Shown here piece by piece: positions 1-7,804 of a stretch of 33,378 bases of DNA (positions are counted from its first letter, which is position 1; the number at the start of each line of letters is the position of its first letter). The position numbers and the translations under genes are program-made. Source of the DNA: Gemmatimonadota bacterium. GTDB lineage: Bacteria; Gemmatimonadota; Gemmatimonadetes; JACCXV01; JAHWKZ01. The DNA is taken from contig JAICQP010000010.1 in assembly GCA_025937815.1 (NCBI GenBank), positions 1 to 33,378 on the forward strand, given 5' to 3'. A model generated the notes under the pieces. That model was given only the letters and a program-made list of their open reading frames with translations. It made no database searches and had not been told where the DNA came from.

Positions 1-393
1 CATGGGCGGCGGACCGGCGATCCGCACGTTGTCCGGCAGGAACACCGCGAAGGGTCCCTCCTCCGTCCAGGCCTCCGCCGCCAGCACCGCGCCCACCACT
101 CCCGTGGGTGGCTCCTGCCGGAACACGAGGATCCGGGCGACTCGCGCGGCGTCCGCGAGGGCCGGAAGCAGGCCGTCCTTCCAGCGCTCCTCCCGCACGT
201 ACGCCTCGAGCGCGGGCTTGGCTTCCGAGGTCACGACCCCGATCTCGTCGAACCCTCCCTCCAGCGCCTCGGTCAGGCACCACTGGAGCATGGGGCGCGT
301 CCCGACTGGAAGGAGCTCCTTCGGAACCGAGCGGGTAACGGGACGGAGCCGGGTGCCGAGCCCGGCCGCGGGGATCAGGCAGCGCGCGCTCAT
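1..393 (-). CDS. Nucleotidyltransferase, UTP-glucose-1-phosphate uridylyltransferase (GalU) type, C-terminus cut by window edge
   Basis: Only the first 131 codons lie in the window; the gene runs off the left edge. The ATG at 391-393 is followed at once by the sugar-nucleotidyltransferase signature IPAAGLGTRLRPVT...PKELLPVGTRPM (about residues 7-34), the nucleotide-binding loop with its conserved Lys. PDNV near residue 121 fits the family's metal/nucleotide-binding Asp. GalU-type enzymes make UDP-glucose from UTP and glucose-1-phosphate for envelope glycans; RmlA/RfbA-like enzymes share the fold but normally have GGxGTRL, so the AAGLGTRL form favours GalU. It begins 34 bp downstream of the prepilin peptidase on the same strand, so they are probably cotranscribed. 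Substrate is inferred. Confidence 0.85.
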   Translation of the reverse strand, partial: MSARCLIPAAGLGTRLRPVTRSVPKELLPVGTRPMLQWCLTEALEGGFDEIGVVTSEAKPALEAYVREERWKDGLLPALADAARVARILVFRQEPPTGVVGAVLAAEAWTEEGPFAVFLPDNVRIAGPPPM

Positions 394-427
394 CCGTGAT
401 CCGAAACGCGCGCCATCTCCGCCGCGC

Positions 428-1186
428 TCACCGCAGGAACCCCAAGTACCACTCGAGCAGCGGTGCGCCGAGATAGAACGCGAGCGCCGCGCCGAGCGCG
501 AGGAAGAGCCCGAAGGGAACCAGCCGATCGGACTTCCACGCCAGCGGAACGAACACTAGCGTCCCCGCCAGCGCGCCGAGGAACACGGTGAGCAGCGCTC
601 CCTTCCAGCCGAGGAAGGCGCCGATCATCGTCATCATCTTGATATCGCCTCCTCCCATCGCCTCCTTCTTGAACGCCAGTGTGCCGAGGATCGCGACGAG
701 CCAGAGCGCCCCACCTCCGATCACGGCGCCGAGCACCGACTCGGTCACGGTCGGCGCGCCCGGCAGGAACGCCAGCGCGACGCCGAGCACCGCACCGCCG
801 AGAGAGAGCCGGTCGGGGATGACGTAGAACCGCGCATCGGTGACCGCGATCGCGAGGAGGATGGTCAGGAACGCCACCGCGCGGTATGCCTGGGGCTCGA
901 GACCGTACGCGGCCACATTCCCCGCCCAGATCGCCGCCGTCGCGACCTCGACCAGCGGATATTGCCAGCCGATCCACGCGCGGCACGACGCGCAGCGTCC
1001 GCGAAGGGCGATCCATGAGGCCAGGGGGATGTTGTGATACCAGCGCAGGGGGGTCTCGCAAGCCGGACAGCGAGAGGGCGGAGAGACGATCGACTCGCCG
1101 CGCGGCCAGCGGAGGATCACGACGTTCAGGAACGAGCCCACCGCCAGGCCCACCAACCCGCTCAGGATGATCGCGAGACCGTCCAC
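428..1186 (-). CDS. pilD: Prepilin peptidase / N-methyltransferase (type IV leader peptidase)
   Basis: A 252-residue polytopic inner-membrane aspartic protease that cleaves prepilin-like leader peptides and, in the full-length form, N-methylates the new first residue. The N-terminal domain carries two CxxC pairs (Cys40/43 and Cys65/68), the zinc-binding hallmark of the bifunctional PilD form. The two catalytic aspartates are in TDARFYVIPD (Asp117) and GGGD (Asp181). Hydrophobic helices fill the rest. The start is GTG at 1184-1186 behind a GGAGGGG Shine-Dalgarno; it reads into a typical first membrane segment and GSFLNV. No pilin or pilus assembly gene is visible nearby, so its substrates (type IV pili or type II secretion pseudopilins) are unknown. 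The adjacent sigma-54 activator could regulate pilus genes; that is inference. Confidence 0.93.
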   Translation of the reverse strand: MDGLAIILSGLVGLAVGSFLNVVILRWPRGESIVSPPSRCPACETPLRWYHNIPLASWIALRGRCASCRAWIGWQYPLVEVATAAIWAGNVAAYGLEPQAYRAVAFLTILLAIAVTDARFYVIPDRLSLGGAVLGVALAFLPGAPTVTESVLGAVIGGGALWLVAILGTLAFKKEAMGGGDIKMMTMIGAFLGWKGALLTVFLGALAGTLVFVPLAWKSDRLVPFGLFLALGAALAFYLGAPLLEWYLGFLR

Positions 1187-1245
1187 AACCCCTCCGATGA
1201 GTTTTCCACAGGATCGGCACAGGATAGAGAGCGGGGGGCGTCAAA

Positions 1246-3345
1246 TCAATGTGGATGGCCGGTGGATTCTTCCGCCACGTGCCGGACCTCGTTCGCCGGC
1301 GCGGCGGAATCGGCGTGGAAACGCGGATCGAAGTCTTCGCGCTCGATCCCGAGGAGGCGCAGCTTGTAGATCAATGTGGTGCGATTGAGGCCCAGGATCC
1401 GCGCCGCCCGCGTGACGTTCCCACGGCAGAGTCCGAGAACCCGCAGAACGTGCTCCCGGCGGACCGCGTGCCACGACAGATCCGCCGGGCCCGATCCATC
1501 GCCCGCGGCGAGCCCCAGCTCCTCGACGCCGATTCTCCTGCCGGCCGCCAGGTGGAACCCGCGGTCGAGCACGGCGTTCAGCTCGCGCACGTTGCCCGGC
1601 CAGTCGTGGCGCGCGAGCGCCTCCCAGGCTTCCAGTCGCAGGGTCTTCGAGCGGCCGTAGCGCTCGTTCAGCGCGTGGAGACGCAATTCCACCAGCGGCA
1701 TGACGTCCTCCCGCCGCTCCCTGAGAGGCGGCAGGTGGACGCGGAACCCAGCGAGGCGGTAGAACAGGTCGCGGCGCAGACCGCCGTCGGCCAGCATCGC
1801 GTCGATGTCGCGGTTGGTGGCGGCCATCACGCGGAAGTCGGAGCGCTTCTCGCTCCGCCCGCCGACCGGTCGATAGCGCTGCTCCTCGATCGTGTACAGG
1901 AGCTTGGCCTGGATCTCGACCGGGAGCTCGCCGATCTCATCCAGGAACAGCGTGCCCCCGTTCGCCTGCTCGACCAGGCCCACAGCGTCGCCGACCGCCC
2001 CGGTGAACGCGCCTCGGACGTGTCCGAAGAGCTTCGACTCGAACAGGTTCTCCTCGAGGTTCGTGCAGTCTACGACGATGAACGGCGCCTCCTTCCGCCG
2101 CGCGTCGGCGTGGAGCTGGCGGGCCAGGAACGTCTTCCCGGTACCCGACTCGCCCTCGATCAGGATCCGGACCTCCGAGCCCGTCAGCCGCTGGAGCCTG
2201 GTCATCGCCGCTCGGATGGACGGGCAGCGGGTCAGAAAGGCCGGGAAGGGCTCGGCTGTACGGCCGCGCACGGGGCGGTCGAGGACCGCCACCACCCGCG
2301 CGTAGTGCGCGCCGAGCGCCCGGATTCCCTCCTCGTCCCCGAAGATCGAGCGCGCGAGTGTCTCGTACCGCTCGTCCGGGAGTCCCCACCGCCGCGCGCA
2401 CGCCGCCGCCATCAGGTACACCATCCCGGCGTCGTAGCGCAGGTCGCGCGCGTGCAGGTCGGCCGCCGCCGCTTCCACGTCCTTGAGCACGCCGCCGTCG
2501 GCGCGCTGGCCCGCGATCGCCTTCCACGCCAGCGCGCGGGCCTGGACCGTGGGGAGGGGAACCTGGCCGGCCAGCCGGGCGGCGGCGTCCAGCCGTCCGA
2601 GCGCGACGAAGACCTCTCCCGTGGCGAGCTCGGCCTCGGCGCTGCCCAGGGCGAGCACGGCGTCGAGACGCAGGCAGGTACCCCCCGGCACCAGCTCGCG
2701 GGCGCGCTCGAACAGGTCGAGCGCCTCGTCGTATCGCGCCTGTAGCATGGCGTGGATCCCCATATTGCAGAGGACGAGCCCCGCGTTCGCGGCTTCCCCG
2801 CGGTCCTCGAGCCGGCTCAGCGCGGTCCGGTTGAGCCGGATCGCCTCCCCCGCCAGCCCCACCTCGAACCGGTGCCGCGCCCGATTCGCCATGACGTAGG
2901 CCGCGAACGGGTCGTCCGGACGCGGGCGCGAGGCGTTCAGCGCGAGACCGAAGTGGCGCTCGGCGGCGTGGAAGCGGCAGAGCTCCATCAGCACCGTGCC
3001 CATCAGGTTGTGGACGCACACGCGGCTGACGGCCTCGTGCTCCAGCTTCTCGAGCGTGCGGATGAGCCTCAAGGACTCGCCCGGCGAGCGATACGTCGTG
3101 ATCCGCGCGAGATCGAGCGTGGTCGTGGCCATCAGCCGCCGGTCCGAAGCGCGCGCCGCCGATCGATGCGCCCCGCGCAGGACCACCTCCGCCTCGGCCA
3201 GGCGACCCTGGCTCGAGAGCCGGAGCCCGATGGATCGCTGCTGCGATGGCGGGGGCAGCGCGGCAGGGTCCGCGCCTCCCCGCGCCAGGGATTCGAGAAG
3301 CTGCTGCGTCTCCGGGTCGTGGTCCGGATCGTCGTGATCGAGCAT
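1246..3345 (-). CDS. Sigma-54-dependent transcriptional activator with N-terminal TPR-like sensory region
   Basis: A 699-residue enhancer-binding protein. Residues about 35-350 are helical TPR-like repeats (for example [14 protein letters not shown]) instead of a receiver, GAF or PAS domain, so the input is probably a protein or peptide partner. The AAA+ domain follows: Walker A GESGTGKT (398-405), the sigma-54 contact loop GAFTGA (445-450), Walker [11 protein letters not shown] (464-473) and WPGNVREL near 582. A Fis-type helix-turn-helix ([19 protein letters not shown], 644-662) binds DNA. ATG at 3343-3345 with GAGGA upstream. A TTGACA-containing promoter candidate precedes it. I found no convincing -24/-12 sigma-54 promoter in the window, so its targets are probably elsewhere. 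It lies 59 bp upstream of the prepilin peptidase start. Confidence 0.92.
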   Translation of the reverse strand: MLDHDDPDHDPETQQLLESLARGGADPAALPPPSQQRSIGLRLSSQGRLAEAEVVLRGAHRSAARASDRRLMATTTLDLARITTYRSPGESLRLIRTLEKLEHEAVSRVCVHNLMGTVLMELCRFHAAERHFGLALNASRPRPDDPFAAYVMANRARHRFEVGLAGEAIRLNRTALSRLEDRGEAANAGLVLCNMGIHAMLQARYDEALDLFERARELVPGGTCLRLDAVLALGSAEAELATGEVFVALGRLDAAARLAGQVPLPTVQARALAWKAIAGQRADGGVLKDVEAAAADLHARDLRYDAGMVYLMAAACARRWGLPDERYETLARSIFGDEEGIRALGAHYARVVAVLDRPVRGRTAEPFPAFLTRCPSIRAAMTRLQRLTGSEVRILIEGESGTGKTFLARQLHADARRKEAPFIVVDCTNLEENLFESKLFGHVRGAFTGAVGDAVGLVEQANGGTLFLDEIGELPVEIQAKLLYTIEEQRYRPVGGRSEKRSDFRVMAATNRDIDAMLADGGLRRDLFYRLAGFRVHLPPLRERREDVMPLVELRLHALNERYGRSKTLRLEAWEALARHDWPGNVRELNAVLDRGFHLAAGRRIGVEELGLAAGDGSGPADLSWHAVRREHVLRVLGLCRGNVTRAARILGLNRTTLIYKLRLLGIEREDFDPRFHADSAAPANEVRHVAEESTGHPH

Positions 3346-3563
3346 GGATCCTCGGAAGGCGGCGGGACGCGACCCGCCGGGCCGGCTGGGGGTGGCGTTA
3401 CGGGTTTTCTTGTCTTACAGCATCCGTGAGGCGCTTGTCAACGCGGCGCCACGCAATCGCCGAGCCACGCCCGGAACGCTGCCCTGTGCGGGCGAGCCGG
3501 GCCCGAGCGGCGCGTCGAATCCCCGACACCTTCGATGTGGAAAACTCGGCGCGTGCGTCGAGG
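3346..3563. other. Intergenic gap between the sigma-54 activator and tsaD
   Basis: 218 bp without a credible gene. It holds the promoter candidate described separately, a short GC hairpin at 3361-3378, and a perfect TTTTCCACA (DnaA-box-like 9-mer) on the minus strand at 3536-3544. Confidence 0.6.
3414..3441 (-). promoter_or_regulatory. Candidate sigma-70 promoter for the sigma-54 activator gene
   Basis: On the minus strand, a perfect -35 TTGACA (plus 3436-3441) is followed after 16 nt by TGTAAG (3414-3419), a 4/6 match to the -10. Transcription would start near 3407, leaving a leader of about 60 nt. In that leader GGCGGG (3361-3366) can pair with CCCGCC (3373-3378) just upstream of the ribosome-binding site. 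Confidence 0.5.
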
Positions 3564-4556
3564 TCAGGGGAACGGCAGGCTCGCGTGAATGTCGAACTCG
3601 CCGGGATGCACGGCCTCGTCGCGCCGGAGCACCGCCGTGCGCGCGATCATGGCTCCGTTGTCCGTGCACAGGACCGGGGCCGGCCACACGACGAGCGCGT
3701 CGTCGACCCGCGCCCGCATCGCCTCCCTGAGCGCGCCGTTACAGGCCACGCCGCCGGCCAGGATCACGGTCGGCACGCGGAGGTCCGCTGCCGCCTGCCC
3801 GCTCTTCTCGACCAACACCTCCACGACCGCCGCCTGGAACGCGGCGCATACGTCGGCCCGACGGGCGGCGACATCGGCGGCGTCGCGGCCTTCGATCCAC
3901 TGGAGCACCGCGGTCTTCAATCCCGAGAACGAGAAATCCAGGTCGCGGCTGGCCAGCATCGGCCGCGGGAAATCGATGGACCGCGGGTTCCCGGCGCGCG
4001 CTTCTCGCTCGATGGCCGGCCCACCGGGAAAGCCCAGGCCGAGGAGCTTCGCCACCTTGTCGAACGCCTCCCCGGCGGCGTCGTCCCGCGTCCGGCCGAT
4101 GACCTCGTACGCCCGCCATTCCCGGACGTGGACCAGCAGCGTGTGCCCCCCGGACACGACCAGGGCGAGCGCCGGCAGCTCCAGATCCGGCCGCTCGAGC
4201 AGGATCGCGACGATGTGCGCCTCGAGGTGGTGGACGGGAACGATCGGACGGTCGAGCGCCAGCGCGAGCCCCTGGGCGAACGCGCCGCCCACGAGGAGCG
4301 AGCCGGCCAGCCCCGGCGCGTGCGTCACCCCGATGAGATCGATTCGCTCGGCATCGACCCCCGCCTCCGCGAGGGCCCGCTCGAAGATCGGCAGGATGTT
4401 GGAGACGTGCGCCCGGCTCGCCAGCTCCGGCACGACTCCCCCGTAGGCCGTGTGCACCGGTTGAGAGCTGACGACATTGGCGAGGAGCGCGGTCTCGTCC
4501 TCGAGCAGCGCGATCGAGGTGTCGTCGCAGGAAGTCTCGATCCCGAGCGTCAGCAC
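3564..4556 (-). CDS. tsaD: tRNA N6-adenosine threonylcarbamoyltransferase
   Basis: 330 residues, standard length for bacterial TsaD (Gcp/YgjD). With TsaB and TsaE it transfers the threonylcarbamoyl group from TC-AMP to A37 of ANN-decoding tRNAs (t6A). It opens with GIETSCDDTSIALL; the iron-binding histidines are in HHLEAH (His110, His114), the third metal ligand is Asp299 in TDNGAM, and VSGGHTLLV (about 133-141) is the ASKHA phosphate-binding signature. The start is GTG at 4554-4556, needed because GIETSCDDT lies at the extreme N-terminus of the family. It begins 11 bp after the YbbR gene on the same strand, consistent with an operon. tsaB and tsaE are not in the window. Confidence 0.97.
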   Translation of the reverse strand: MLTLGIETSCDDTSIALLEDETALLANVVSSQPVHTAYGGVVPELASRAHVSNILPIFERALAEAGVDAERIDLIGVTHAPGLAGSLLVGGAFAQGLALALDRPIVPVHHLEAHIVAILLERPDLELPALALVVSGGHTLLVHVREWRAYEVIGRTRDDAAGEAFDKVAKLLGLGFPGGPAIEREARAGNPRSIDFPRPMLASRDLDFSFSGLKTAVLQWIEGRDAADVAARRADVCAAFQAAVVEVLVEKSGQAAADLRVPTVILAGGVACNGALREAMRARVDDALVVWPAPVLCTDNGAMIARTAVLRRDEAVHPGEFDIHASLPFP

Positions 4557-4566
4557 GGAGACCGAG

Positions 4567-5262
4567 CTATTGGGAGACGGTGGCGGTGTCAGGCACCGCG
4601 CGGCCGCGGATCCGCACGGTGTCCGGGGTGACGGTGACGGTCCTCAGGCTCTCCGGAATCGCGATCTCCATGCGCTCGTCGAACTCGCCGTCGACGTCGT
4701 CGATCTGCGACAGGTCGAGCCCCAGCGAGCCGATCGGTCGCACCTCCGCGGTCACTCCCCGCACGCGCACCGTGCTGGGTGTCACCTGGACGCTTTCGAT
4801 GCGGTAGCCGTCGGCGGGACGCGGGGCGCCGACCGTGGACAGGGGCACCGTGCGCTCCATGAAGCGGTCGGTGACGACGGTGACCTGCCGCGGCGTGATT
4901 CCGATGGGCGTGAGGGCCAGGTCGGCCGGCTTGCGGATGTCACCCAGGTCGAGCGTGACGACGATGGAGTCGTTCTCGCCTCCCTGCACGCGCTCCTGCA
5001 CCGCGAGGTCATCCTTGTCGAGCCGCAGCAGCTCCTTGCCGGTGCCGCTGAACGCCACCTCGACCTCGGGTGGAAGCTGCTGCTGATTCGTGATGATCAT
5101 GTCCGCGCCCTCCACGGCGATCTGGAGCGGCACCGGGTACTCGATGACGGTGGTCTCGTCGGAGGTGACGTCGTACCACAGCAGAAGCGCGAGCACCAGG
5201 GCCACCGCCTTGTAGCCCAGGTTGCGGGTGAAGAAGTCGCGGATCGGAGCGGCGAGGGCCAA
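4567..5262 (-). CDS. YbbR-domain (CdaR-like) membrane-anchored protein
   Basis: 231 residues: a short N-terminus (FFTRNLGYKAVAL), one membrane helix ending in LLLWYDV, then an exported part with YbbR-type beta repeats (for example VTPSTVRVRG and VTPDTVRIRG, each closing a repeat). In Firmicutes CdaR regulates the diadenylate cyclase CdaA; no cyclase is visible here, so that role is not established. The only start that keeps the conserved RNLGYK stretch is TTG at 5260-5262. It lies directly after, and in frame with, the TAA stop of the upstream small membrane protein, so translational coupling is likely. tsaD follows after 11 bp. Confidence 0.82.
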   Translation of the reverse strand: MALAAPIRDFFTRNLGYKAVALVLALLLWYDVTSDETTVIEYPVPLQIAVEGADMIITNQQQLPPEVEVAFSGTGKELLRLDKDDLAVQERVQGGENDSIVVTLDLGDIRKPADLALTPIGITPRQVTVVTDRFMERTVPLSTVGAPRPADGYRIESVQVTPSTVRVRGVTAEVRPIGSLGLDLSQIDDVDGEFDERMEIAIPESLRTVTVTPDTVRIRGRAVPDTATVSQ

Positions 5263-5448
5263 TTACCGCGGCCCGCCGTCCCCGGAGCCCCTGCGCGTGT
5301 GCTTGACGGCGCTCATGACCGCGATTCCGAACAGGCCGAGGCAGACCACGAAGATCCACTGGGCTCCGATCCCGATCATGTTCATTCCCATCCCGACCGC
5401 GGCGATCAGAGCCAGAAACCCGACGAAATACAGGTAGAACCAGTCCAT
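5263..5448 (-). CDS. Small two-helix membrane protein of unknown function
   Basis: 61 residues, unrecognised. Two hydrophobic segments (about 3-20 and 28-46, including FVGFLALIAAVGMGM and IFVVCLGLFGIAVM) are followed by a basic, glycine-rich tail ending HTRRGSGDGGPR. The ATG at 5446-5448 has a strong Shine-Dalgarno (GGGAGGGG) 3 nt upstream and a promoter candidate further up, which supports a real gene despite its size. It shares frame with the YbbR gene, separated only by the TAA at 5263-5265, and is first in the probable small-protein/ybbR/tsaD transcript. Confidence 0.7.
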   Translation of the reverse strand: MDWFYLYFVGFLALIAAVGMGMNMIGIGAQWIFVVCLGLFGIAVMSAVKHTRRGSGDGGPR

Positions 5449-5490
5449 GAACCCCTCCCTCCCCGCGTGGATTACGCCTGCTTCAGACGG

Positions 5491-5520
5491 AAACTAGCTC
5501 GCCGCGCCGACGTCGTTCAA
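5491..5520 (-). promoter_or_regulatory. Candidate promoter for the small membrane protein/ybbR/tsaD operon
   Basis: Minus strand TTGAAC (plus 5515-5520), 18-nt spacer, TAGTTT (5491-5496), about 50 nt upstream of the ATG at 5448. A perfect 7-bp inverted repeat (GGCATCC...GGATGCC, 5521-5536) abuts the -35. Confidence 0.4.
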
Positions 5521-5537
5521 GGCATCCCAGGATGCCG

Positions 5538-5660
5538 CTGGGCGGTCAAAACGGCTCAGATGCAAGGCGCGCGAGGAGGCTCTTCCGAGGCGCGGTGAAT
5601 CCCACGCCGCAGGAAGACCGACGAGCGCAACGCCGCAGATGAGCCGTTTTCACCGCCCAG
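5538..5660 (-). repeat. Intergenic structured repeat, copy 1 of 3
   Basis: 123 bp framed by 21-nt inverted arms: 5538-5558 against 5640-5660, 20 of 21 complementary, with one C-C mismatch next to the AAAAC/GTTTT block. Outer stem GGGCGGT/ACCGCCC, inner stem CGGCTCA/TGAGCCG. Inside, GGCG (5589-5592) can pair with CGCC (5605-5608) in a smaller hairpin. Copies 2 and 3 share the arms' layout and much of the interior (CAAGGCGCGCGA, GCCGCAGG, CGACGAGCG). It begins 1 nt after the ccdA stop codon in the direction of transcription. Confidence 0.85.
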
Positions 5661-5661
5661 C

Positions 5662-6417
5662 TCAGATGTTCTCGGCGATGAAGGGGAAGAGGGGTAGCAA
5701 CCAGCGGTTCAGGTACGCCGCCAGGACGGCAAAGTAGTTCGTGAAGATCAGGAGCCCGACGGCGACGAGAACGATCCCGCTCGCGATCTCGATCGGACGG
5801 AGCCACCCGCGGACGCGGCGGAAGGCGGTCAGGAAGACGTTGAAGCCGAGCGCCGCCACGAAGAACGGCAGCCCGAGCCCGAGACCATAGACGACCAGCA
5901 GCCCCACGCCGGCGCGGAGCTCTCCGCTCGAGCCGGCCATCGTCAGGATCGCGCCCAGGATCGGGCCGATGCAGGGCGTCCACCCGGCGCCGAACGCGAA
6001 TCCGACCACCACCGACCCCAGCATCCCCTCGGGCCGCTCCTGGAGATGGACGCGCCGCTCGCGGCGCAGGAACGCGAAGTTCAGGAGCCCCGTGATGTGA
6101 AGCCCGAAGAGCACGATCACGAGGCCCGCGACGCGCCGGATCCAGACCTGGTTCGACCGCAGGAACTGCCCCAGCGCGGTGGCCGAGGCGCCGAGCGCGA
6201 CGAACACGAGCATGAATCCGAGGATGAACAGGAGCGAGTGCAGGATCGTCAGCCGGCGGACGCGCGCGCGCGCGTCGGGCCCCGGTGCGGAGAGCTCGTC
6301 GAACGTCAGCCCGGTGATGAAGGAGAGGTAGCTCGGGAAGAGCGGAAGGACGCAGGGACTGAGGAACGAGACGACGCCGGCGCCGAAGGCGACCGCCAGC
6401 GACAGCTCACCGCCCAT
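5662..6417 (-). CDS. ccdA: CcdA/DsbD-type transmembrane thiol-disulfide electron transporter
   Basis: 251 residues, six predicted membrane helices, the usual size for stand-alone CcdA. It moves electrons from cytoplasmic thioredoxin across the inner membrane to extracytoplasmic thioredoxin-like proteins, for cytochrome c haem-site reduction or disulfide repair. The redox cysteines sit in the two pseudo-symmetric halves: SFLSPCVLPLFPSY (Cys22) and GWTPCIGPI (Cys149). ATG at 6415-6417 lies inside the end of the TlpA-like gene (11-bp overlap), which supports coupling and a shared pathway. Intergenic repeat copy 1 starts right after the stop. Confidence 0.93.
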   Translation of the reverse strand: MGGELSLAVAFGAGVVSFLSPCVLPLFPSYLSFITGLTFDELSAPGPDARARVRRLTILHSLLFILGFMLVFVALGASATALGQFLRSNQVWIRRVAGLVIVLFGLHITGLLNFAFLRRERRVHLQERPEGMLGSVVVGFAFGAGWTPCIGPILGAILTMAGSSGELRAGVGLLVVYGLGLGLPFFVAALGFNVFLTAFRRVRGWLRPIEIASGIVLVAVGLLIFTNYFAVLAAYLNRWLLPLFPFIAENI

Positions 6418-7027
6418 CCCCGTCCAATGCCGCGGTCTCGTCCGCCATGAGGTCCGCCGCCGCCGGGGCGAGCCCGAGCGCGACCTTGATCCCGTACTCG
6501 AACTCCTCCTTCGGCCGCGGGCCGATCCATTCCTCGACGATCGTGCCGTCCTTGACGAGGAGCGACGTCGGAAGCCAGGGCGAAAGCTCGTAGGACTCGA
6601 GCATGCGCGGCGTCCCGATCACCGAGACGTAGCTCATCCCGACCTCGGCGGCGAAGTCGCGCGAGTCGCGCGGCAGGTCGTTGACCGTCACCCCGAGGAC
6701 CATGAACCCCTTCGGCCCGTAGGTTTCGTCGAGGGCCATGAGATCGGGGATCTCGATCTTGCAGGGACCGCACCACGAGGCCCAGAAGTTCATGAGGATC
6801 ACGGGGATCGAATCGAGCGACGCCAGCGTCAGGGTGTCGCCGTCGAGCGTCTCGAGCTCGAACGCCGGCGCCTCGCGGATGGCCTCGAGCGCGTAGCCAT
6901 CGCCGCCTTCACCGTCGCCCGTGCGCGCGCCGCTCTCGCGGCCGCACGCCGCGGCGAACAGTGCGAAGGCGGGCACGGCGAGCAGGCACCCCGGGGTCCG
7001 CCGGAGCATCGATTGGATTGGCGACAT
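6407..7027 (-). CDS. TlpA/ResA-like thioredoxin-family lipoprotein
   Basis: An exported thiol-disulfide reductase. The signal peptide ends in a lipobox (LFAAAC) followed by GRESG, so the mature protein is probably lipid-anchored. The thioredoxin domain has WASWCGPCK, the CxxC active site, followed by EIPDLMALDETY and a cis-Pro segment SLLVKDGTIVEEW typical of TlpA/ResA. It probably receives electrons from CcdA, whose start codon it overlaps. The start is uncertain: ATG at 7027 is used here; GTG at 7045 and ATG at 7009 (giving MLRRTPGC) are in frame, and none has a clear ribosome-binding site. Confidence 0.9.
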   Translation of the reverse strand: MSPIQSMLRRTPGCLLAVPAFALFAAACGRESGARTGDGEGGDGYALEAIREAPAFELETLDGDTLTLASLDSIPVILMNFWASWCGPCKIEIPDLMALDETYGPKGFMVLGVTVNDLPRDSRDFAAEVGMSYVSVIGTPRMLESYELSPWLPTSLLVKDGTIVEEWIGPRPKEEFEYGIKVALGLAPAAADLMADETAALDGDGR

Positions 7028-7084
7028 GGACGGAAAATGTACCACGCCGTGGGGCGATGCGAAAATCGGGCCTGCGGCGCTCCG

Positions 7085-7804
7085 CTACTCGATCTCGCCC
7101 AGCGCCCAGGCCGCCACGCGGCGGACGCCCGGGTCCTCGTCGCCGCCGAGAACGGGGATCAGGAGGGGTATCGCTCGCGCGTCCTCGATCTCCCCCAGCG
7201 CCCAGGTCGCGGCCGCCCGGACCTCCGGGCTCGCGTCGTCCAGCACGCCCCCGAGCGCGTCGATCGACGCCGGGTCCTCGGAGTATCCCAGCCCCAGCGC
7301 GCCGATCGCCCGCTGGTCCGGGTCCGCCGAGGCGAGCGCCCCACGAAGGGCGTCCATCCCGCGCGGGTCCTGCATGCGGCCGAGCTTGAGGGCCGCGATC
7401 CGACGGACACACGGGTCCGGATCGGCGAGCGCCGTCGCCAGGGGCGCGACCGCCGCTGCCGATACGACAGACCGCTCGTCCTCCCCGTCACCCACCGCCC
7501 ACTGGATCGTAGCCCGCTCGAGCGCGGTCAGCGGCGCCCCGACGCCGGCCAGCTCGTCGGCGGTGGACGACCAGCCGTGGCGCCCGTCCACCGCGCGGAC
7601 TGCGAGCTCGCACACGACGGGATCGGACCCGCGCACGGTCGCGAGAAGCGCGACCGCGAGAGAATCGGCGGGGATCGCCGGGGCCGCCGCCTGGGCCTGG
7701 GCTGCCGGCCCCGCATCGCCGGACCGGCAGACCACGAGGATCGCGGCCGCCAGGACGAACAGGCTCGCTATCCCCGCGGCTCGAACGGGAGTGCCGCGCT
7801 TCAC
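7085..7804 (-). CDS. Exported HEAT-repeat protein
   Basis: 239 residues. A hydrophobic N-terminus (ASLFVLAAAILVVC) suggests export, possibly as a lipoprotein on the Cys of LVVC. From about residue 110 it carries HEAT/PBS-lyase-type repeats of about 31 residues (VRRIAALKLGRM, QRAIGALGLGY, VRAAATWALGEIEDARAI, VRRVAAWALGEIE), nearly the same consensus as the tail of the upstream M56 protein. The start is GTG at 7802-7804, overlapping the TGA of the M56 gene (GTGA), so translation is probably coupled. The chain stops just after a WALGEIE motif, as if ending mid-repeat. Function unknown; a partner or paralogue of the M56-HEAT sensor domain is likely. Confidence 0.82.
   Translation of the reverse strand: MKRGTPVRAAGIASLFVLAAAILVVCRSGDAGPAAQAQAAAPAIPADSLAVALLATVRGSDPVVCELAVRAVDGRHGWSSTADELAGVGAPLTALERATIQWAVGDGEDERSVVSAAAVAPLATALADPDPCVRRIAALKLGRMQDPRGMDALRGALASADPDQRAIGALGLGYSEDPASIDALGGVLDDASPEVRAAATWALGEIEDARAIPLLIPVLGGDEDPGVRRVAAWALGEIE

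Noticed and set aside
1249-2745. A 498-codon plus-strand open frame antisense to the sigma-54 activator
   Set aside because: Same GC-bias shadow. No recognisable domain, and the opposite strand is clearly coding.
5521-5536. GGCATCC-CA-GGATGCC as a fourth structured repeat
   Set aside because: A simple 7-bp hairpin without the AAAAC/GTTTT arms or interior of the repeat family.
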